Source: Gymnothorax reevesii (Eukaryota > Chordata > Actinopteri > Anguilliformes > Muraenidae). Taken from it: a stretch of DNA of 64,000 nucleotides. Shown here piece by piece: positions 37,165 through 49,837 of this stretch (the stretch's first letter is position 1; the number at the start of each line of letters is the position of its first letter). The notes beneath the pieces were generated by a model. That model was given only the letters and a program-made list of their open reading frames with translations. It made no database searches and had not been told where the DNA came from. Made by a program: the position numbers and the translations under genes. The stretch covers positions 372,001 through 436,000 of the forward strand of contig CM056587.1 of the NCBI GenBank assembly GCA_029721435.1, in the 5' to 3' direction.

Positions 37165-38905
37165 TTGTTAATGCTAACTATCGGTAGGCCAGTCGCCAGA
37201 AGCCACCCTGTTGATTTGTCAAAAGCATTTGACTCGGTTGACCACCAACTCCTATTACAGAGACTTGCCTGTATAGGCCTTAGTGACGTGGCTTTAAATT
37301 GGTTTAAGAACCGTTTTACTGAAAGAATGCTGTGCATCTCTGTAGAAAATGATTCCTCAACCTTTCTCACAGTAAACAAAGGTGTCCCGGAAGGATCCAT
37401 TTTAGCCCCCATCTTATTCTCTATTTTTATATATGATCAAGGTCGTGGAATAAATCCTGCTAAGCTACATTTGTATGCTGATGACACGATTAGTTATACG
37501 GTAGCACCCTCTTTGAATTAAGCCATAGAGCATTTGCAGGATGCTTTTCAGTCCCTGCAGCATTCATTATTAAAACTGAAGTTGGTCCTCAATCCAAAAA
37601 AGACCAAATGAATGACCTTCACTCGCACTCGCTCAAAGATCATTGATTTCATATCATCAACATTAGAAGGTACATGTACAGAGAGAGTTACTTAGTACAA
37701 ATATTTGGGCATTTGGCTTGATAAGATGAAATTTAACAGGCATATTGATAATCTATTGAAAAAAAATTCGTCCAAAGTTTGGCTTTCTTTTCTGCTTAAA
37801 CAAATGCTTTTCATATGAGGCCAGAAAGAAAATTGTGCAAAGCTCATGTTTATCCGTTTTAGATTATGGTGATGTAATTTATATGCACGCAGCTTCATCC
37901 CTCCTGAAAAAACTTGATTCTGCAAATCATGCTGCATTACGCTCTGTAACAGATCCCGGTTTGCACACTCACCACTGTACTTTATATGAACTACTTAGGT
38001 GGTCTTCTCTATATCAGAGGAGAAAAACACATGTTGATATTTATTTCCAAGTCATTACAAGTTAAAATGCCCACTTATATCTCCAACATTTTGTCTTATC
38101 ATACGGGCAACTGCTGTACAAGATCTACTGATCGTATTCTTTTACATGTCCCCAGGGTGCAGTCAGACCTGGTAAAACCGCTTTTTCCTTTTATGCACCC
38201 TGGGCCTGGAATTTGCTGCAAAAAAGCTCTAACCTAGGAGCAGTCCCTTCTTTATATCTTTTTAACCTCTTGAACTCCTGAGACTCACCGCAGCAAAATA
38301 CCTACAACGCCGCGCTAATTTAGTAGCAATATAGTCATATTACACATCAAATGAAACAGGAGAGCCTCTGCTACAAGCACATATAAGTCATTTTTACATA
38401 CACCAAGCACAACTCAAACGCCAAGCATATTAATGTTCAAATGTCAAAATCCGAGTAGCGTCAGAAAATCAACCCTCTCTCCACATTTCCATGTCTCCCT
38501 CTCTGATAATTCATGCTACACAAACAGAGATATACTCTATTCATTTTGGGTATGTCATTTTCAAACAGAAACCTAAAAAAGAGGCTCGGGCTTAAGAGGT
38601 TAAAAGACTTTTACGAACCGCACTGAAGGAAACGTTGCTGTTTTACTTAATCTGAGATTTTGATGTGAAGTGAACAACAGATATATTGGACTGGCCTGTA
38701 CAACTCTCGTCCTGCTGTTTCCTCTGTGCTGCTTTGATGTATTGTACATGTCAAATAGTTTTTTTAATGTTTTTTTTAAGCGTTTTGTTTGTATGTATAC
38801 ATGTAAAACTGCTCATGCTGCTGTCTTGACCAGGGCTCCCTGGAAGAAGAGATCTTGTATCTCAACCTTCCTGGCTAAATAAAGGTTAAATAAAAAACAC
38901 ATTCG
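37165..38905 (+). mobile_element. Jockey-group LINE fragment (L2/Rex1-like)
   Basis: RT motifs DLSKAFDSVDHQLLL, VNKGVPEGSILAPILF and LYADDTISYT are followed by the C-terminal region, broken by stops and frameshifts from 37521 on. The 3' end, GGCTAAATAAAGGTTAAATAAA (38873-38895), is typical of fish LINE tails. The 5' part is missing. A TTAA MITE (38266-38599) interrupts the 3' region. Confidence 0.85.
38266..38599. mobile_element. piggyBac-like MITE, 334 bp
   Basis: Flanked by TTAA at 38262-38265 and 38600-38603. The ends CCTCTTGAACTCC and GGGCTTAAGAGG are imperfect inverted repeats. The right part (ATATACTCTATTCATTTTGGG to the end) resembles 17125-17188, so the two are related. Confidence 0.8.
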
Positions 38906-38989
38906 CTTCACTTAAATTATTAAGGATGTAAGTGATATGTTTTTGGTCCGACTGCCTCTGTTACGTGTTAACGCGATAACTTCAGTAAA

Positions 38990-39560
38990 ATTTCAATTTC
39001 AAATTCCAAATTTTGCACATAAGTATCATAAAGAGGAAGAGCTGATTCGATTTTGGACAATTTACAATTTCTAGATTGGCCACCAGGGGCCAAAAATGGA
39101 AAAAATCACAGTTTTTATCATATCTCTGGAAATATTTGTCCGATTGACCTGAAATCAAGTGCAAATGAAAGGTCATGACCTGAGGATGTGTCCCACGATG
39201 ACATTATACCTGTTTGGTTCAAAATTTGGCAAGATGGAGCTTTGTCACATAAAATTCACCATTTTTACTATATCTTTGGAACTATTTCTCCAATTGACAT
39301 GAGACTATGTGCAACTGCAAGGTCATGACCTCACAACGTGTCACATGTTGACATCATACCTGTATGGTTCAATACTTTGCCACCAGGTGACGCTTTGTAA
39401 TGGAAAATTACCATTTTGGCCATATCTTCAGAACCATTTGACCTGAAATTAAGTTAAAATGAAAGTCTATTCAAGGTCTATTCAAGGATTGGGGAATTGG
39501 AGCATTGGGGGTGTTCAGGGATATACCCCCAGCCGTCGCCTCCGACGGCATAAGCCTAGT
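38990..39560. repeat. Dispersed repeat with internal 160-bp periodicity and terminal hairpin
   Basis: Three degenerate repeats of a block that includes CCATATCT, an ATTTG...CC element and AAGGTCATGACCT are visible. At the right end is a perfect 7-bp stem, GCCGTCG CCTC CGACGGC (39532-39549). I take it as a non-autonomous transposon of the stem-loop-ended class. Confidence 0.55.
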
Positions 39561-40479
39561 TTGCTGTTATATCGTACTTCAAGCATGTGGCTCCGAGCGC
39601 TTGATTGATGTAGCTGAAACGCTTATCCTGTGTTGAATTATCCTTTATTGACAAAGCTGTCTTTGCTGAAATGCTGAGCACAAGCAGCTAACGTTCCCTT
39701 TGTTAACGTTCCCCATCGTCTTTTGAGGAGAAATAGGTGTTTTTCTTTGCGTCCAAAAGCTTTTTTTTTTTTTATTTCGGCATGATTTAAATCATTTCAT
39801 GACAATTTCAACACGACACAACATGTATCATGACCGAAAGGGTCGCGGGGGAAGCGAAATCGCTTATCAGAGTCCCGCCCCCAGCTTCCAAAAAAAAAAC
39901 AGTTTGGTTATGGTTAAAATATCATAAGGATTATAAATCACAGCAGAGTTAATGTCCATGTACGCTACGTTTTAACGTCAGAAAGTAAGATTATGAAATT
40001 TCTGAATATCATAAGAATTATAATTGCAGATTAAGTGAGTGTTCATATAACTTAAATTCAAATGCCACTCTTGATCCAAAGCGACATTATCCCGAAACCC
40101 CATTTTTGATCATTTGATTTGTTCCAGCTAATTTGGAGTAGATGAGAGGAAGCAATGATACCGGATCTATGCTTGGATTTCTAGATCAGTCCTCATTTTC
40201 ATCACCTGGGTTCACCCTTCCCTTATCGGATGTAATGACTTCTCGCAGTTTGTCCAGTCCATCGTTGCCTTCCTTAACGTCAAGCCCAATTTTATTGAGC
40301 TTTCTGACAAAGGTGGCCATGCCATTTCAGATTTTCTTTATCCTTTGGTCAATCAAATGCAGTCCAAACCCCAATGATAGCAGACCCACTATCATGAATC
40401 CAGTTATAAAGACATCCTCTACATCCTCGATGTCCAAGACTGTCAAGCGTCCAGTGACAGGATACAAATTAACAAGATT
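39561..40479. other. Unassigned intron sequence
   Basis: No recognised gene. The open frame at 40142-40600 overlaps the LINE below on the opposite strand and is a shadow. Confidence 0.4.
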
Positions 40480-43440
40480 GAACATGTTTATAGTTACTCA
40501 GATATGCACATTTCAACATGTATTTGAAGACCTTCAGCTCTTGAGCCATCCTTATATTAGCATCAAGTACATTCCATGCCCAGACTCCAGCCACAGATAG
40601 GGAATGCTCCCTACGTGTCGTTCTGACCTTGCTTGATTGTAATAACATCCTACTTCTGGTGTGCTGCATGCAGTCATGCTGAAGAAATAGGTTTTGTACA
40701 TTTTTGGGCAAGCAATTTTTATATCCCAAGCTGCCATGGATGGTGTTGGCTACTGGCTTTGGGCAATTCCTCCTGAAATCAATCACTAACTCCGTAGTTT
40801 TTGTCACATTTAGATCCTGGAAGTGATCATCACACCAGTTCACAAATGAAGAAAGTGCACAGCCGCGGTCTAATTGGGCTCCCTGCAGAAGTGATAGAAG
40901 GACGGTGCCGTCCAAGAATTTTACAAGACCGCTGTCCTCCTGCAAAGACCTACTGCTGTCTGTGTCCGTGATAAATAACAAAGGATAGAGGACACACCTG
41001 TGAAGAACCTGTATTTGAGGTGATGCTGGTGGACATGCTGCCATTAACAAGTACTCGCTGAATTCTGTCAGTTAAAAAGTTTAAGAGCAACAATAAAATC
41101 TGATCTGGTAGATTAAAATAAGATGAAAGCTGCTCAGTTCAGGCGGTCTTTAGAAACTGGAGAAATACGAAATGATTGGAAACAGGGCAATATAATACCA
41201 ATATATAAGAAAGGGGACCGTACCGAGCCAGGAAATTATAGGCCAGTGAGTTTAACTTGCATTGCCTGCAAAATATTGGAATCTATTCTAAAAGACGAGC
41301 TGGACTTATTTCTTGAACGGAACAGTATCCTGAGGGATAGCCAACATGGTTTTCGTAAGGGAAGGTCATGCCTGACAAAAGAGGGCACCAAGACTTATGA
41401 CCAGAGCAGGGCTTATGACATCATATACTTGGATTTTCAGAAAGCATTCGATACAGTACCGTATAAGAGATTAATTTTTAAATTGAGCTCCATTGGAGTT
41501 ACAGGAGGTATTTTGGAGTGGATTCAAAACTGGTTACAGGACAGAACACAAAGAGTGGTGGTCAGTGGTATCTCATCTGAGCTAGGTATGGTGGGGAGTG
41601 GCGTCCTCCAGGGATCGGTGTTGGGACCCCTGCTGTTCCTCATCTACATTAATGACCTTGATAGTAATATTGAGAGCAGATTGGTTAAATTTGCAGATGA
41701 TACTAAATTGGGGGGGTTTGGCAAATAGTTTAGGGTCCACTAAAGTGATTCAGGATGCTTTGGATAGAATCCAGAATTGGGAAGAAATGTGGTAAATGAA
41801 ATTTAATGTAGCAAAATGTAACGTTGTACATGTAGGTAATAAAAACATTAGACGGGATTACTTCATGGGAGGTTTAAAACTGGAATGTGCTGCACAAGAA
41901 AAAGATCTGGGAGTGATTGTTGACCAAACCCTCACAGGCTCTAGCCATTGTGCCATAACAGTTAAAAAAGCCAATTGGATGCTGGGATACATTGATAAAA
42001 ATATTGAGTACAGATCTAAGGAGGTGATGCTTCTTTTGTACAACACATTCGTCAGACCACATCTGGAGTATTGTGTACAGTTCTGGGGACCATACTTTAA
42101 GAAAGATATAGAGCCTCTAGAGAAAGTTTAGAGAAGAGCCACCAAGCTTATTGCAGGTATAAAAGATGAAAGCTATGAGAACAGGCTGAAGATCCTTAAT
42201 CTCTTTAGTCATAGGAAAAGGAGACTCAGGGGTGATTTGATTGAGGTCTTTAAATATGTTAAAATGATTAACAAAGTGAATTATGTAGGATTCCTTCGAC
42301 CAAGTGTTGTGACTAGAACTCGGGGTCACAAATGGAAGTTGACCAAAGGTAAATTTAGCACTGATATTCAGAAATATTTCTTCACCCAAAGAGTAATTTC
42401 AATGTGGAATAGCTTGCCTGACCATATTGTTGAGGCAGAGACCTTGGGGATTTTCAAGAGCAGGCTTGACTTAAAGCTAGATACCATTGAGTATCTGAAG
42501 GGATATATTCACAATAGTATAAAGAAACTGGCAAGCGTAGTTGGGCTGAAAGCCCTGTTCTTGCCATTCATGTTATGTTATGTTAAGAATATGAGGCTGC
42601 ATCTTATTAAAAGCTGAGGAAAAATCTGCAAATAAAAGCCTTGCTCTGGGTTTTTCAAGGTGTGTACAACCTGTCCAAGATAAAAATCTTAGCATCATCT
42701 ACACTTTTCCCAGACTGATAAGCAAATTGGAGAGGATTAAGTTTGCTATTAATCAAACAGACAATTTCCTCTTTCAATATTTTTTCAAAAACTTTCATCA
42801 CAAGGTACGTTAAAGCGACTGGCCTGAACTCATTTAACTGCCTTGGATTATTAATTTTTGGAACCGGGATTATGGTAGATGTCTTCCATATAGTTGGTCC
42901 CTGGTCACTCTCGTCACACATGAGGAAAAGTGATGTAAACACTTCGCTGAGCTGGTCCGCACAGTGGCGCAGAGTGTGTCCACAAATAGTCTGGGCGGGC
43001 AGCCTTATGTATATTTACCCTCTTAAGAAGATTTTTGACATTTTCCGGAGTAATCACAATATCATTCTGAGGTGACAAAGACAATGATTCCCGAAACGTG
43101 GAAATATCACTCAAAAAATCAGGTCTTTCAAACCGAGAGAAAAATGAATTAAAATAGTTTGCAAAGTTTCATCATCCACACCATTTACACGAATGGTCTG
43201 TGTGGTCTCACAAGATAACTGATAAATTGATACCATAGATTTTATTCCTCTCCAGGCTGCTCTGAGGTCACCACTGCAATACTGACTTTTGATTTTGTTT
43301 TTGTACTTCATTTTAGCCTTCCTTATTGCAACCTTGATTTCCCTAGAAGCAGTTTTTTTATTTTTAAAAAATTTTTTTTTTTTTGCCAAAGGGTCTCCTG
43401 GCAGGCTATTTAGATGCTCAAAAGTAACTAAAATCAAGAG
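40480..43440 (-). mobile_element. Minus-strand LINE split by a CR1 insertion
   Basis: Fragments at 42610-43440 carry a linker domain, FRPVALTYLVMKVFEKIL and FAYQSGKSVDDAKIFIL. Fragments at 40480-41110 continue with DRIQRVLVNG, SSFVNWCDDHF, TTELVIDFRRNCP and GVWAWNVLD. Together they read as the RT and C-terminal parts of one element, 5' to 3' on the minus strand. Frameshifts and stops make it dead. A + strand CR1-like copy lies between the two parts. Confidence 0.8.
41115..42590 (+). mobile_element. CR1-like LINE, RT to 3' end
   Basis: The RT and C-terminal domains are readable: [78 protein letters not shown], then EKDLGVIVDQTL, RPHLEYCVQFWGPYFKKDIE and YFFTQRVISMWNSLPDHIV. FADD replaces the usual YADD, as in CR1. 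Relative to the copy at 61740 about eight residues are deleted after SCLT. A run of seven G shifts the frame at 41709, and stops occur at 41794 and 42129. The 3' end is (ATGTT)n. It lies inside a minus-strand LINE. Confidence 0.9.
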
Positions 43441-44220
43441 CTATGAAATACTTTACTTCAAATTAATCTTAAAGTTCAATTATTGAATAAAAATGGCAAA
43501 ATATTTGTGGCACAGATTTTCCTGAACGTGCTTGCCAAGTCTTCGGTGCATTTGTCCGTTGCTTACAATAGGAAAATAAATTCTCTCACATTCACGTTCG
43601 ATACGATTCACACAATGTTTTCTACTTTGCGTATATTTTTAAACACTTAAAAACCATGCCCATCTTAACATGATTTTATTTTGAAGAAATGCTTTTGAAT
43701 AATACGTTAAAGTTTCACGATGAGAGGTGGAATTCAGAGGTCTGCTATTTATTCAGGTTATTGACATTCATTCTGTCGAACATGGCAGCCTGGTTAGGTC
43801 GGTCTGCTTCCTATTATCTCTTAATCATTACAGGCCACATTTTAGTTTTGATTGGTCAGCTGCCTGAATAAATGGCTTGATTGCAAGTTAGGCAAAGTAC
43901 ACAGGAATTGATTTTAAGGGAAGCTAATCATGCCAAAGTAATGGAGGCTGTCCAGCCTTGCTGGTTATTAGCAGACCAATTCACACTTTTCTTCCCAAAA
44001 GAATTTCGATAACAGTTCAACACTGAATTAAAGGTATGTGGCATAGGATAGGTAATAAACAGACTTGTCTGTCTGCCCCATAGAGGCAGATACTTGGAGG
44101 ATACTATGGATTTGGTCTCGTCCCGCATCCGCCGCGTCCACAGAGATTTTCTTGTAAACGCTCTACAGCCCACATAAGTGCACCGATTCTTTTCAAATTT
44201 TGCAGGGACATGTATTATGG
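43441..44220. other. Unassigned intron sequence
   Basis: No gene or clear repeat was recognised. Confidence 0.4.
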
Positions 44221-44735
44221 TACAAAACCCAAAAGCAGTGAAGTTGGCCTGTTGTGTAAATCGTCAATAAAAACAGAATACAATGATTTGCAAATCGTTT
44301 TCAACCTATATTCAATTGAATACACTGCAAAGACAAGTTACTTAATGTTCGAACAGGTAAACTTTGTAGTTTTTTGCAAATATTAGCTCATTTGGAATTT
44401 GCTGCCAGCAACATTCTTCAAAAAAGCTGGCACAAGTGGCAAAAAAGACAGAGTTGAGGAATGCTCATCAAACACTTATTTGGAACATCCCACAGGTGAA
44501 CGGGCTAATTGGGAACAGGTGGGTGCCACGATTGGGTATAAAAGCAGCTTCCCTGAAATGCGGAGTCATTCACAAACAAGGATGGGGCGAGGGTCACCAC
44601 TTTGTGAACAAATGTGTGAGCTGATTGTCGAACCGTTTAAAAACAACATTCCTCAAGGGCTATTGATGAAATCCCTAAATTTCTTGCATCTACGGTCCGT
44701 AATATCGTCAAAAGGTTCAGAGAATCTGGAGATCC
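44221..44735 (+). mobile_element. Tc1-like element, 5' half only
   Basis: The sequence from TACAAAACCC through AATACAATGATTTGCAAATC and AACCTATATTCAATTGAATA is the left end of a common fish Tc1 family. It continues to the start of a transposase (MGRGSPLCEQMCELIVEPFK, at 44583) and then to a helix-turn-helix relic. At about 44735 the transposon breaks off and a 26-bp satellite follows. The 3' half is absent. Confidence 0.82.
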
Positions 44736-45318
44736 CCGGTGCGTGCGCGTGTCACGGATCCCCGGTGCGTGCGCGTGCCACGGATCCCCGGTGCGGGCGC
44801 GTGCCACGGATCCCCAGTGCGGGCGCGTGCCACGGATTCTCGGTGCGGGCGCGTGCCAAGGATTCTCGGTGCGGGCGCGTGCCAAGGATCCTCGGTGCGG
44901 GCGCGTGCCACGGATCCCCGGTGCGGGCGCGTGCCAAGGATCCTCGGTGCGGGCGCGTGCCAAGGATCCTCAGTGCGGGCGCGTGCCAAGGATCCTCGGT
45001 GCGGGCGCGTGCCACGGATCCTCGGTGCGGGCGCGTGCCACGGATCCTCGGTGCGGGCGCGTGCCACAGATCCCCGGTGCGTGCGCGTGCCACGGATCCC
45101 CGGTGCGGGCGCGTGCCACGGATCCCCGGTGCGGGCGCGTGCCACGGATCCCCGGTGCGGGCGCGTGCCACGGATCCCCGGTGCGGGCGCGTGCCACGGA
45201 TCCCCGGTGCGGGCGCGTGCCAAGGATCCTCGGTGCGGGCGCGTGCCAAGGATCCTCGGTGCGGGCGCGTGCCACGGATCCTCGGTGCGGGCGCGTGCCA
45301 CGGATCCTCGGTGCGGGC
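44731..45318. repeat. GC-rich 26-bp tandem satellite
   Basis: About 22 units of 26 bp. The core reads GTGCGGGCGCGTGCC followed by an A(C/A)GGATCC-type segment. It is very rich in CpG. Because 26 is not a multiple of three and the unit has no stop in any frame, all six frames stay open, which explains long overlapping frames on both strands. Unit variants (GGATCCCCGG, GGATCCTCGG, GGATTCTCGG) occur in clusters, a sign of local amplification. Confidence 0.95.
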
Positions 45319-46132
45319 ACGTATGATGAGCGCAGTGGACGTGGCATGCGCGCGTATTGCATAAGGTGCTGAGGCTGACTAAGAGGCTGACTGGTTGTGA
45401 GAGATGCTTCACTGAAGCAGCGGTGGAAAACGCAACCTTCAGAGTTCTTTCATGTTATTATGAGCAGTGTAAAAATATTTTCGGATCATTATGAAACTAT
45501 GGCGGGACAAATTGGACTATGGTGGGCCGCCACAGTCCAGGTCATTAATGGGAAACACTGCAGTAACATACTTTTTGATGATCATAAATCTAATATAAAA
45601 TATATACGAAATATGAACAAAAGGAGACCAAGACATGAACAAATTACGTTAGGTAGACGACGGGTGATGCGCTCGATTTCCCTTCCCTGTGCACCTCTTT
45701 CCCGCAAATTATGCCATCGAAAAGGGGCTATTTCCGCATTGTTTTTTTTTTTTTCTTCAGCATGTGAGTTCAGTGGGTGTTCAAAAGGCCTCTCTTATCC
45801 CCTTCCTGTTTGAGTCAGAGTCCAGAAAGTGTTTTATTCATCATCTCCATGATATTTGCTTTCAGTTGAGGTATAATTTTCCCAATTTTTGATTTCACAA
45901 TACATGTCTACTGTAAATCTTCGGTTGCGGTAGAGAGCACCCGTCGTTGCAATGTTCAAGGAGTTTTAAGGAAGTTATTATCAGTTTAGATGATTTCAAT
46001 TGTTTTATCACATTTTGATTGTGTTACATTGCAAGAATAAGTCAGGATTTACCCCTTTTTTAAACTGACAAATGGCCATAATTTCTTTTATTACTGCAGT
46101 ACAGAAAAAAAATTACATTTTGCGTGATTTAA
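45319..46132. other. Unassigned intron sequence
   Basis: No gene recognised. It does not contain the missing 3' half of the Tc1 element at 44221. Confidence 0.4.
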
Positions 46133-46790
46133 ACAAGCTCCCACACGCTATCCATAGTATCTCTTCCACACAGCCTTTAAACATGCTCCCACACGCTATC
46201 CACAGTATCTCTTCCACACAGCCTTTAAACAAGCTGCCACACGCTATCCACCGTGTCTCTTCCACACAGCCTTTAAACAAGCTCCCACACGCTATCCACC
46301 GTGTCTCTTCCACACAGCCTTTAAACAAGCTCCCACACGCTATCCACCGTGTCTCTTCCACACAGCCTTTAAACATGCTCCCACACGCTATCCACTGCAT
46401 CTCTTCCACACAGCCTTTAAACATGCTCCCACACGCTATCCACAGCATCTCTTCCACACAGCCTTTAAACATGCTCCCACACGCTATCCACAGCATCTCT
46501 TCCACACAGCCTTTAAACATGCTCCCACACGCTATCCACCGTGTCTCTTCCACACAGCCTTTAAACAAGCTCCCACACGCTATCCTCCGTGTCTCTTCCA
46601 CACAGCCTTTAAACAAGCTCCCCCACGCTATCCATCGTATCTCTTCCACACAGCCTTTAAACGTACTCCTGCACGCTATCCATCGTATCTCTTTCACACA
46701 GCCTTAAAACGTACTCCCACACGCTATCCACCATATCTGTTCAATGTAGCCTTTGAACATGATCCCACACACTATCTTCTGTTCAGGCAG
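46133..46790. repeat. 48-bp minisatellite
   Basis: About 13 units of 48 bp with CTCCCACACGCTATCCA and CTTCCACACAGCCTTTAAAC as the conserved parts. As 48 is a multiple of three, one frame reads a 16-residue repeat (PHAIHRVSSTQPLNKL) on the + strand and another on the minus strand. Both are by-products. The last units are degenerate and end 250 bp before the last RCBTB1 exon. Confidence 0.93.
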
Positions 46791-47013
46791 CGAGTACAGT
46801 AATGCCGACCGTGCACAGAGCAAACTCGGGTTCAAGAATGTCTGCTGAATTCTTTGAAGAGCTTCATTGATGACAAGTTTAGCACACAAACCTGGTTTAC
46901 AGGGCCTGAGCAGAAAGCTGACTGAAAGAAAAGCGTACGAGGCAGGGGACTCTAAGGCCTTGTGGGACTGGAGATTTAATCCCTGCACTCGAGGGACTGC
47001 TGACCCTTTGTGA

Positions 47014-47178
<165 letters not shown>

Positions 47179-47403
47179 GCTCCTTAAAGCCCCTGCCTGA
47201 AGGCCTCCAGCATTTAGGGTCCTGTGGGGTAAAGTCGTGATTCTCACACGAGCTGCAGTGCAGTGAAAGCCCAGACTGAGGTGTGCGCACCGACACACGG
47301 CCACATTCCTGATCTGATGGGGAGAGGAAATGCCCCCTCCTGCCCCGATCGGGAGACATTTATTGGTGTGACCTTGACTTGTTGGTCCAGTTTTACATGA
47401 GAA

Positions 47404-47409
47404 AATAAA
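47404..47409 (+). terminator. rcbtb1: Probable RCBTB1 polyadenylation signal
   Basis: AATAAA 226 bp after the stop codon. A second AATAAA at 47872-47877 is an alternative that would give a longer 3' UTR. No GT-rich element clearly favours one. Confidence 0.5.
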
Positions 47410-47419
47410 ATATGAACAT

Positions 47420-48238
47420 ATTTGTAGGCCCAGATTGTGAATAATGAGCAGAAACAGATGAGACGCCATTAAAGGCAAAGCGCTGATGAAAACTGTCGCC
47501 TCTACAACGGAGACTTTGCTGCATCCCTGTTGCTGGTGTGAAAACCAACCAGTGGTGGAGTCCCAGCCCATTTTGGGTTTCTTAAAAAGAGACCCTGCAA
47601 TGGCAGGATTTACTCTCACGTTCCTCTCTGCTGACTTTTCAGAATTCATTTTGTTACAGCTAAATGGTTTCCAAACAAAGTGGTCAGGAATATTAAGATG
47701 GCTTTTGCTCTGTGAGCTCGATAAAGATGGGGTTTTGAGCAGAGCTGAAGTTTTAAGGCTGTTCGCATTCACTGTCTGTGGCTGATGCTTTGATTAAGCA
47801 GACAGGAGTGCGGGAGTGACTGGAGTTTCATGTAGTAATGTTATCTTTTGAACAAAACAAAATGCCCAATGAATAAAAGTTGCACCAGAGCAGTTTGTTT
47901 CCATATTTTTAATGGATAATATGAAAAAATTCCATTTCCTTGTTACATTTCACAGTGCATAAAAAATGTGTAAAAATGCTATTAAACTGTTAAGTTTTTT
48001 TAAATAAAATATATGGTGAAAAAGTCATGGAATTTCTTCAGGTCGTGGCACATCCACATGAGACCTGCGATAAAATGCGCTGTGAGGGCGTTGGTGTGCT
48101 TCAGTGGGCAGGACTGCAGCCCTGCTGCAAAAACATGGGCTGAAATCTAGTTTGTGCCTTTCTGTGAGGAGTTATCACATTCACCACATTCACATTATCC
48201 AAAGGCTCAAAGGCATGCATCGCAGGGCAACTTGAGAT

Positions 48239-48270
<32 letters not shown>

Positions 48271-48690
48271 ATGCATGCACTAAGTGATGTACTGGGGATC
48301 TCTGTCAGGTGTCTGACTGCCTTTTGCCCACCGGATGTTGAATAGAGCCCACCCCCCCATCCCAGACCCAAAACAGAATAAGCTGGATGAATACACAAAT
48401 TACAAGCTCAAAAAACATGCCATTTTATTAGCAAAGCGATACAACAACTTGGGGCCAATAGGTTTCCATTGTCAAAAAATATTGATGCATTTATAATGTT
48501 GATGCTGTCTTATGACCTCAGTGTCTCTAAAGTGCGTTTCAAAACGTAAATGAAGACTCTTGGTGGAACTGGCCACTTTTACAACCTGAGCGACTGTAAG
48601 CAAAAAGTAAATTAATGTTCAAATGTAATGCCATTGTTCCTGCAATGGTATCCGCTGGCAGTAGAGGTTTTTCTCCTGTCTGTATGTTTT
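47420..48690. other. Sequence downstream of RCBTB1
   Basis: May hold the rest of a longer 3' UTR. No other gene is seen. It includes the TG repeat at 48242-48269. Confidence 0.5.
48242..48269. repeat. (TG)n microsatellite
   Basis: About 14 perfect TG dinucleotides. Confidence 0.95.
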
Positions 48691-48696
48691 TTGTTC

Positions 48697-49480
48697 GTAG
48701 ACCTCAGGGGTCACAAGTGGAAGTTGACCAAAGGTAAGTTTAGCACTGATACACTGCCCGGCCAAAAAAAAAGTCACTGTGAGGAAATTAATGAACAAAT
48801 TCCATAATTGGATCATTATTGCGGTTATAAATATCTTTCAGCTGGCAATAATCATTTTAACCCTTACTGATGCAGCGCGTCGCTACTCATTTCTTAATAA
48901 ATCATGTTGGAAGACACATCTCTTGATGGTGAAAAAGATGTTACAGTATTTCAGAACGTGCAGGTTATTGGCCTGTATTTAGCAAAGAAAACCATGAATG
49001 ACAAAAACAAGTATGAGGAATCATTTTCACAAACAAATTTGCCACCACTAAGTCCTGACCTTAAACACAATAAAAGTTATTGGGATGTGCTGAAGAAAGA
49101 CCACCGAGTGGTTCATCCATTATGTCGAGAAGACAAGATCTCGGCCAAAAATTATGGCATTGGTGATCAAAAATGAATGTTCTGGCATTGCATATAGTTG
49201 TCAAAACAACAACAAGACGAATATGCTCTGTAATCAAAGCTACAGGGGTTCCAACTAAATATTTGCGAGTGCGACTTTTTTTTGGCCAGGCAGTGTATTA
49301 GGAAATATTTTTTTACCCAAAGAGTAATTTCAATGTGGAATAGCTTGCCTGACCATATTGTTGAGGCAGAGACCTTGGGGGTTTTCAAGAGCAGGCTTGA
49401 CTTCAAGCTAGACACCATTGAGTATCTGAAGGGATATATTCACAATAGTATAAAGAAACTGGTGAGCCTAGTTGGGCAGA
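48697..49480 (+). mobile_element. CR1-like LINE 3' end, split by a Tc1 relic
   Basis: GGGGTCACAAGTGGAAGTTGACC to 48749 and AGGAAATATTTTTTTACCC to 49480 are contiguous in the other CR1 copies (42320-42545). They encode the final YFFTQRVISMWNSLPDHIV region. The 544 bp between them is a later Tc1-type insertion. Confidence 0.88.
48752..49295 (+). mobile_element. Internally deleted Tc1-like element
   Basis: Flanked by TA at 48750-48751 and 49296-49297. The ends are CACTGCCCGGCCAAAAAAAA and TTTTTTTTGGCCAGGCAGTG, inverted repeats. A remnant LPPLSPDLK...YWDVLKKDH is the region around the last catalytic Glu of a transposase, with that residue lost. Most of the transposase is deleted. Confidence 0.88.
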
Positions 49481-49490
49481 ACATCATTTT

Positions 49491-49837
49491 ATTTTATGTT
49501 CGCAGAAAGCCTTTAGGATCTGTCAGTGCTGACTCTGCATCCCTACAGCCGTCCTTAGTGAGGACCTGGACTTCATTATTGCATCCATTTCCCTCTGGAG
49601 GCTGAGCAGCTGGTCCTCATATTCTGAGCAGAGGAGAAGGATGTCACAGAAGGACTGCGGTGTGAGCAAGTGCTCAACAAAATTACAGCATCACTGAGTT
49701 ACAATGACTGCTCATAATATACAGTGCAGTGCAATTATTTGGACAGCAGCACAGTTTTTGCTTGTTAGCTGCCAACGCCTTCACTAATGACCATGCACTT
49801 TGACAGTGGGTGTTTATACCAAAATAGTGTGAATTAT
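49491..49837. other. Unassigned sequence
   Basis: No gene or recognised repeat between the CR1 end and the 25-bp array. Confidence 0.4.

Noticed and set aside
44399..45412. Overlapping open frames of up to 321 codons on both strands
   Set aside because: They run through the 26-bp satellite, which has no stop in any frame. The peptides are just 26-residue repeats.
46072..46707. Repeat protein of 211 codons
   Set aside because: It is the 48-bp minisatellite read as a 16-residue repeat, and the opposite strand is equally open. It lies in an RCBTB1 intron without splice or start signals.
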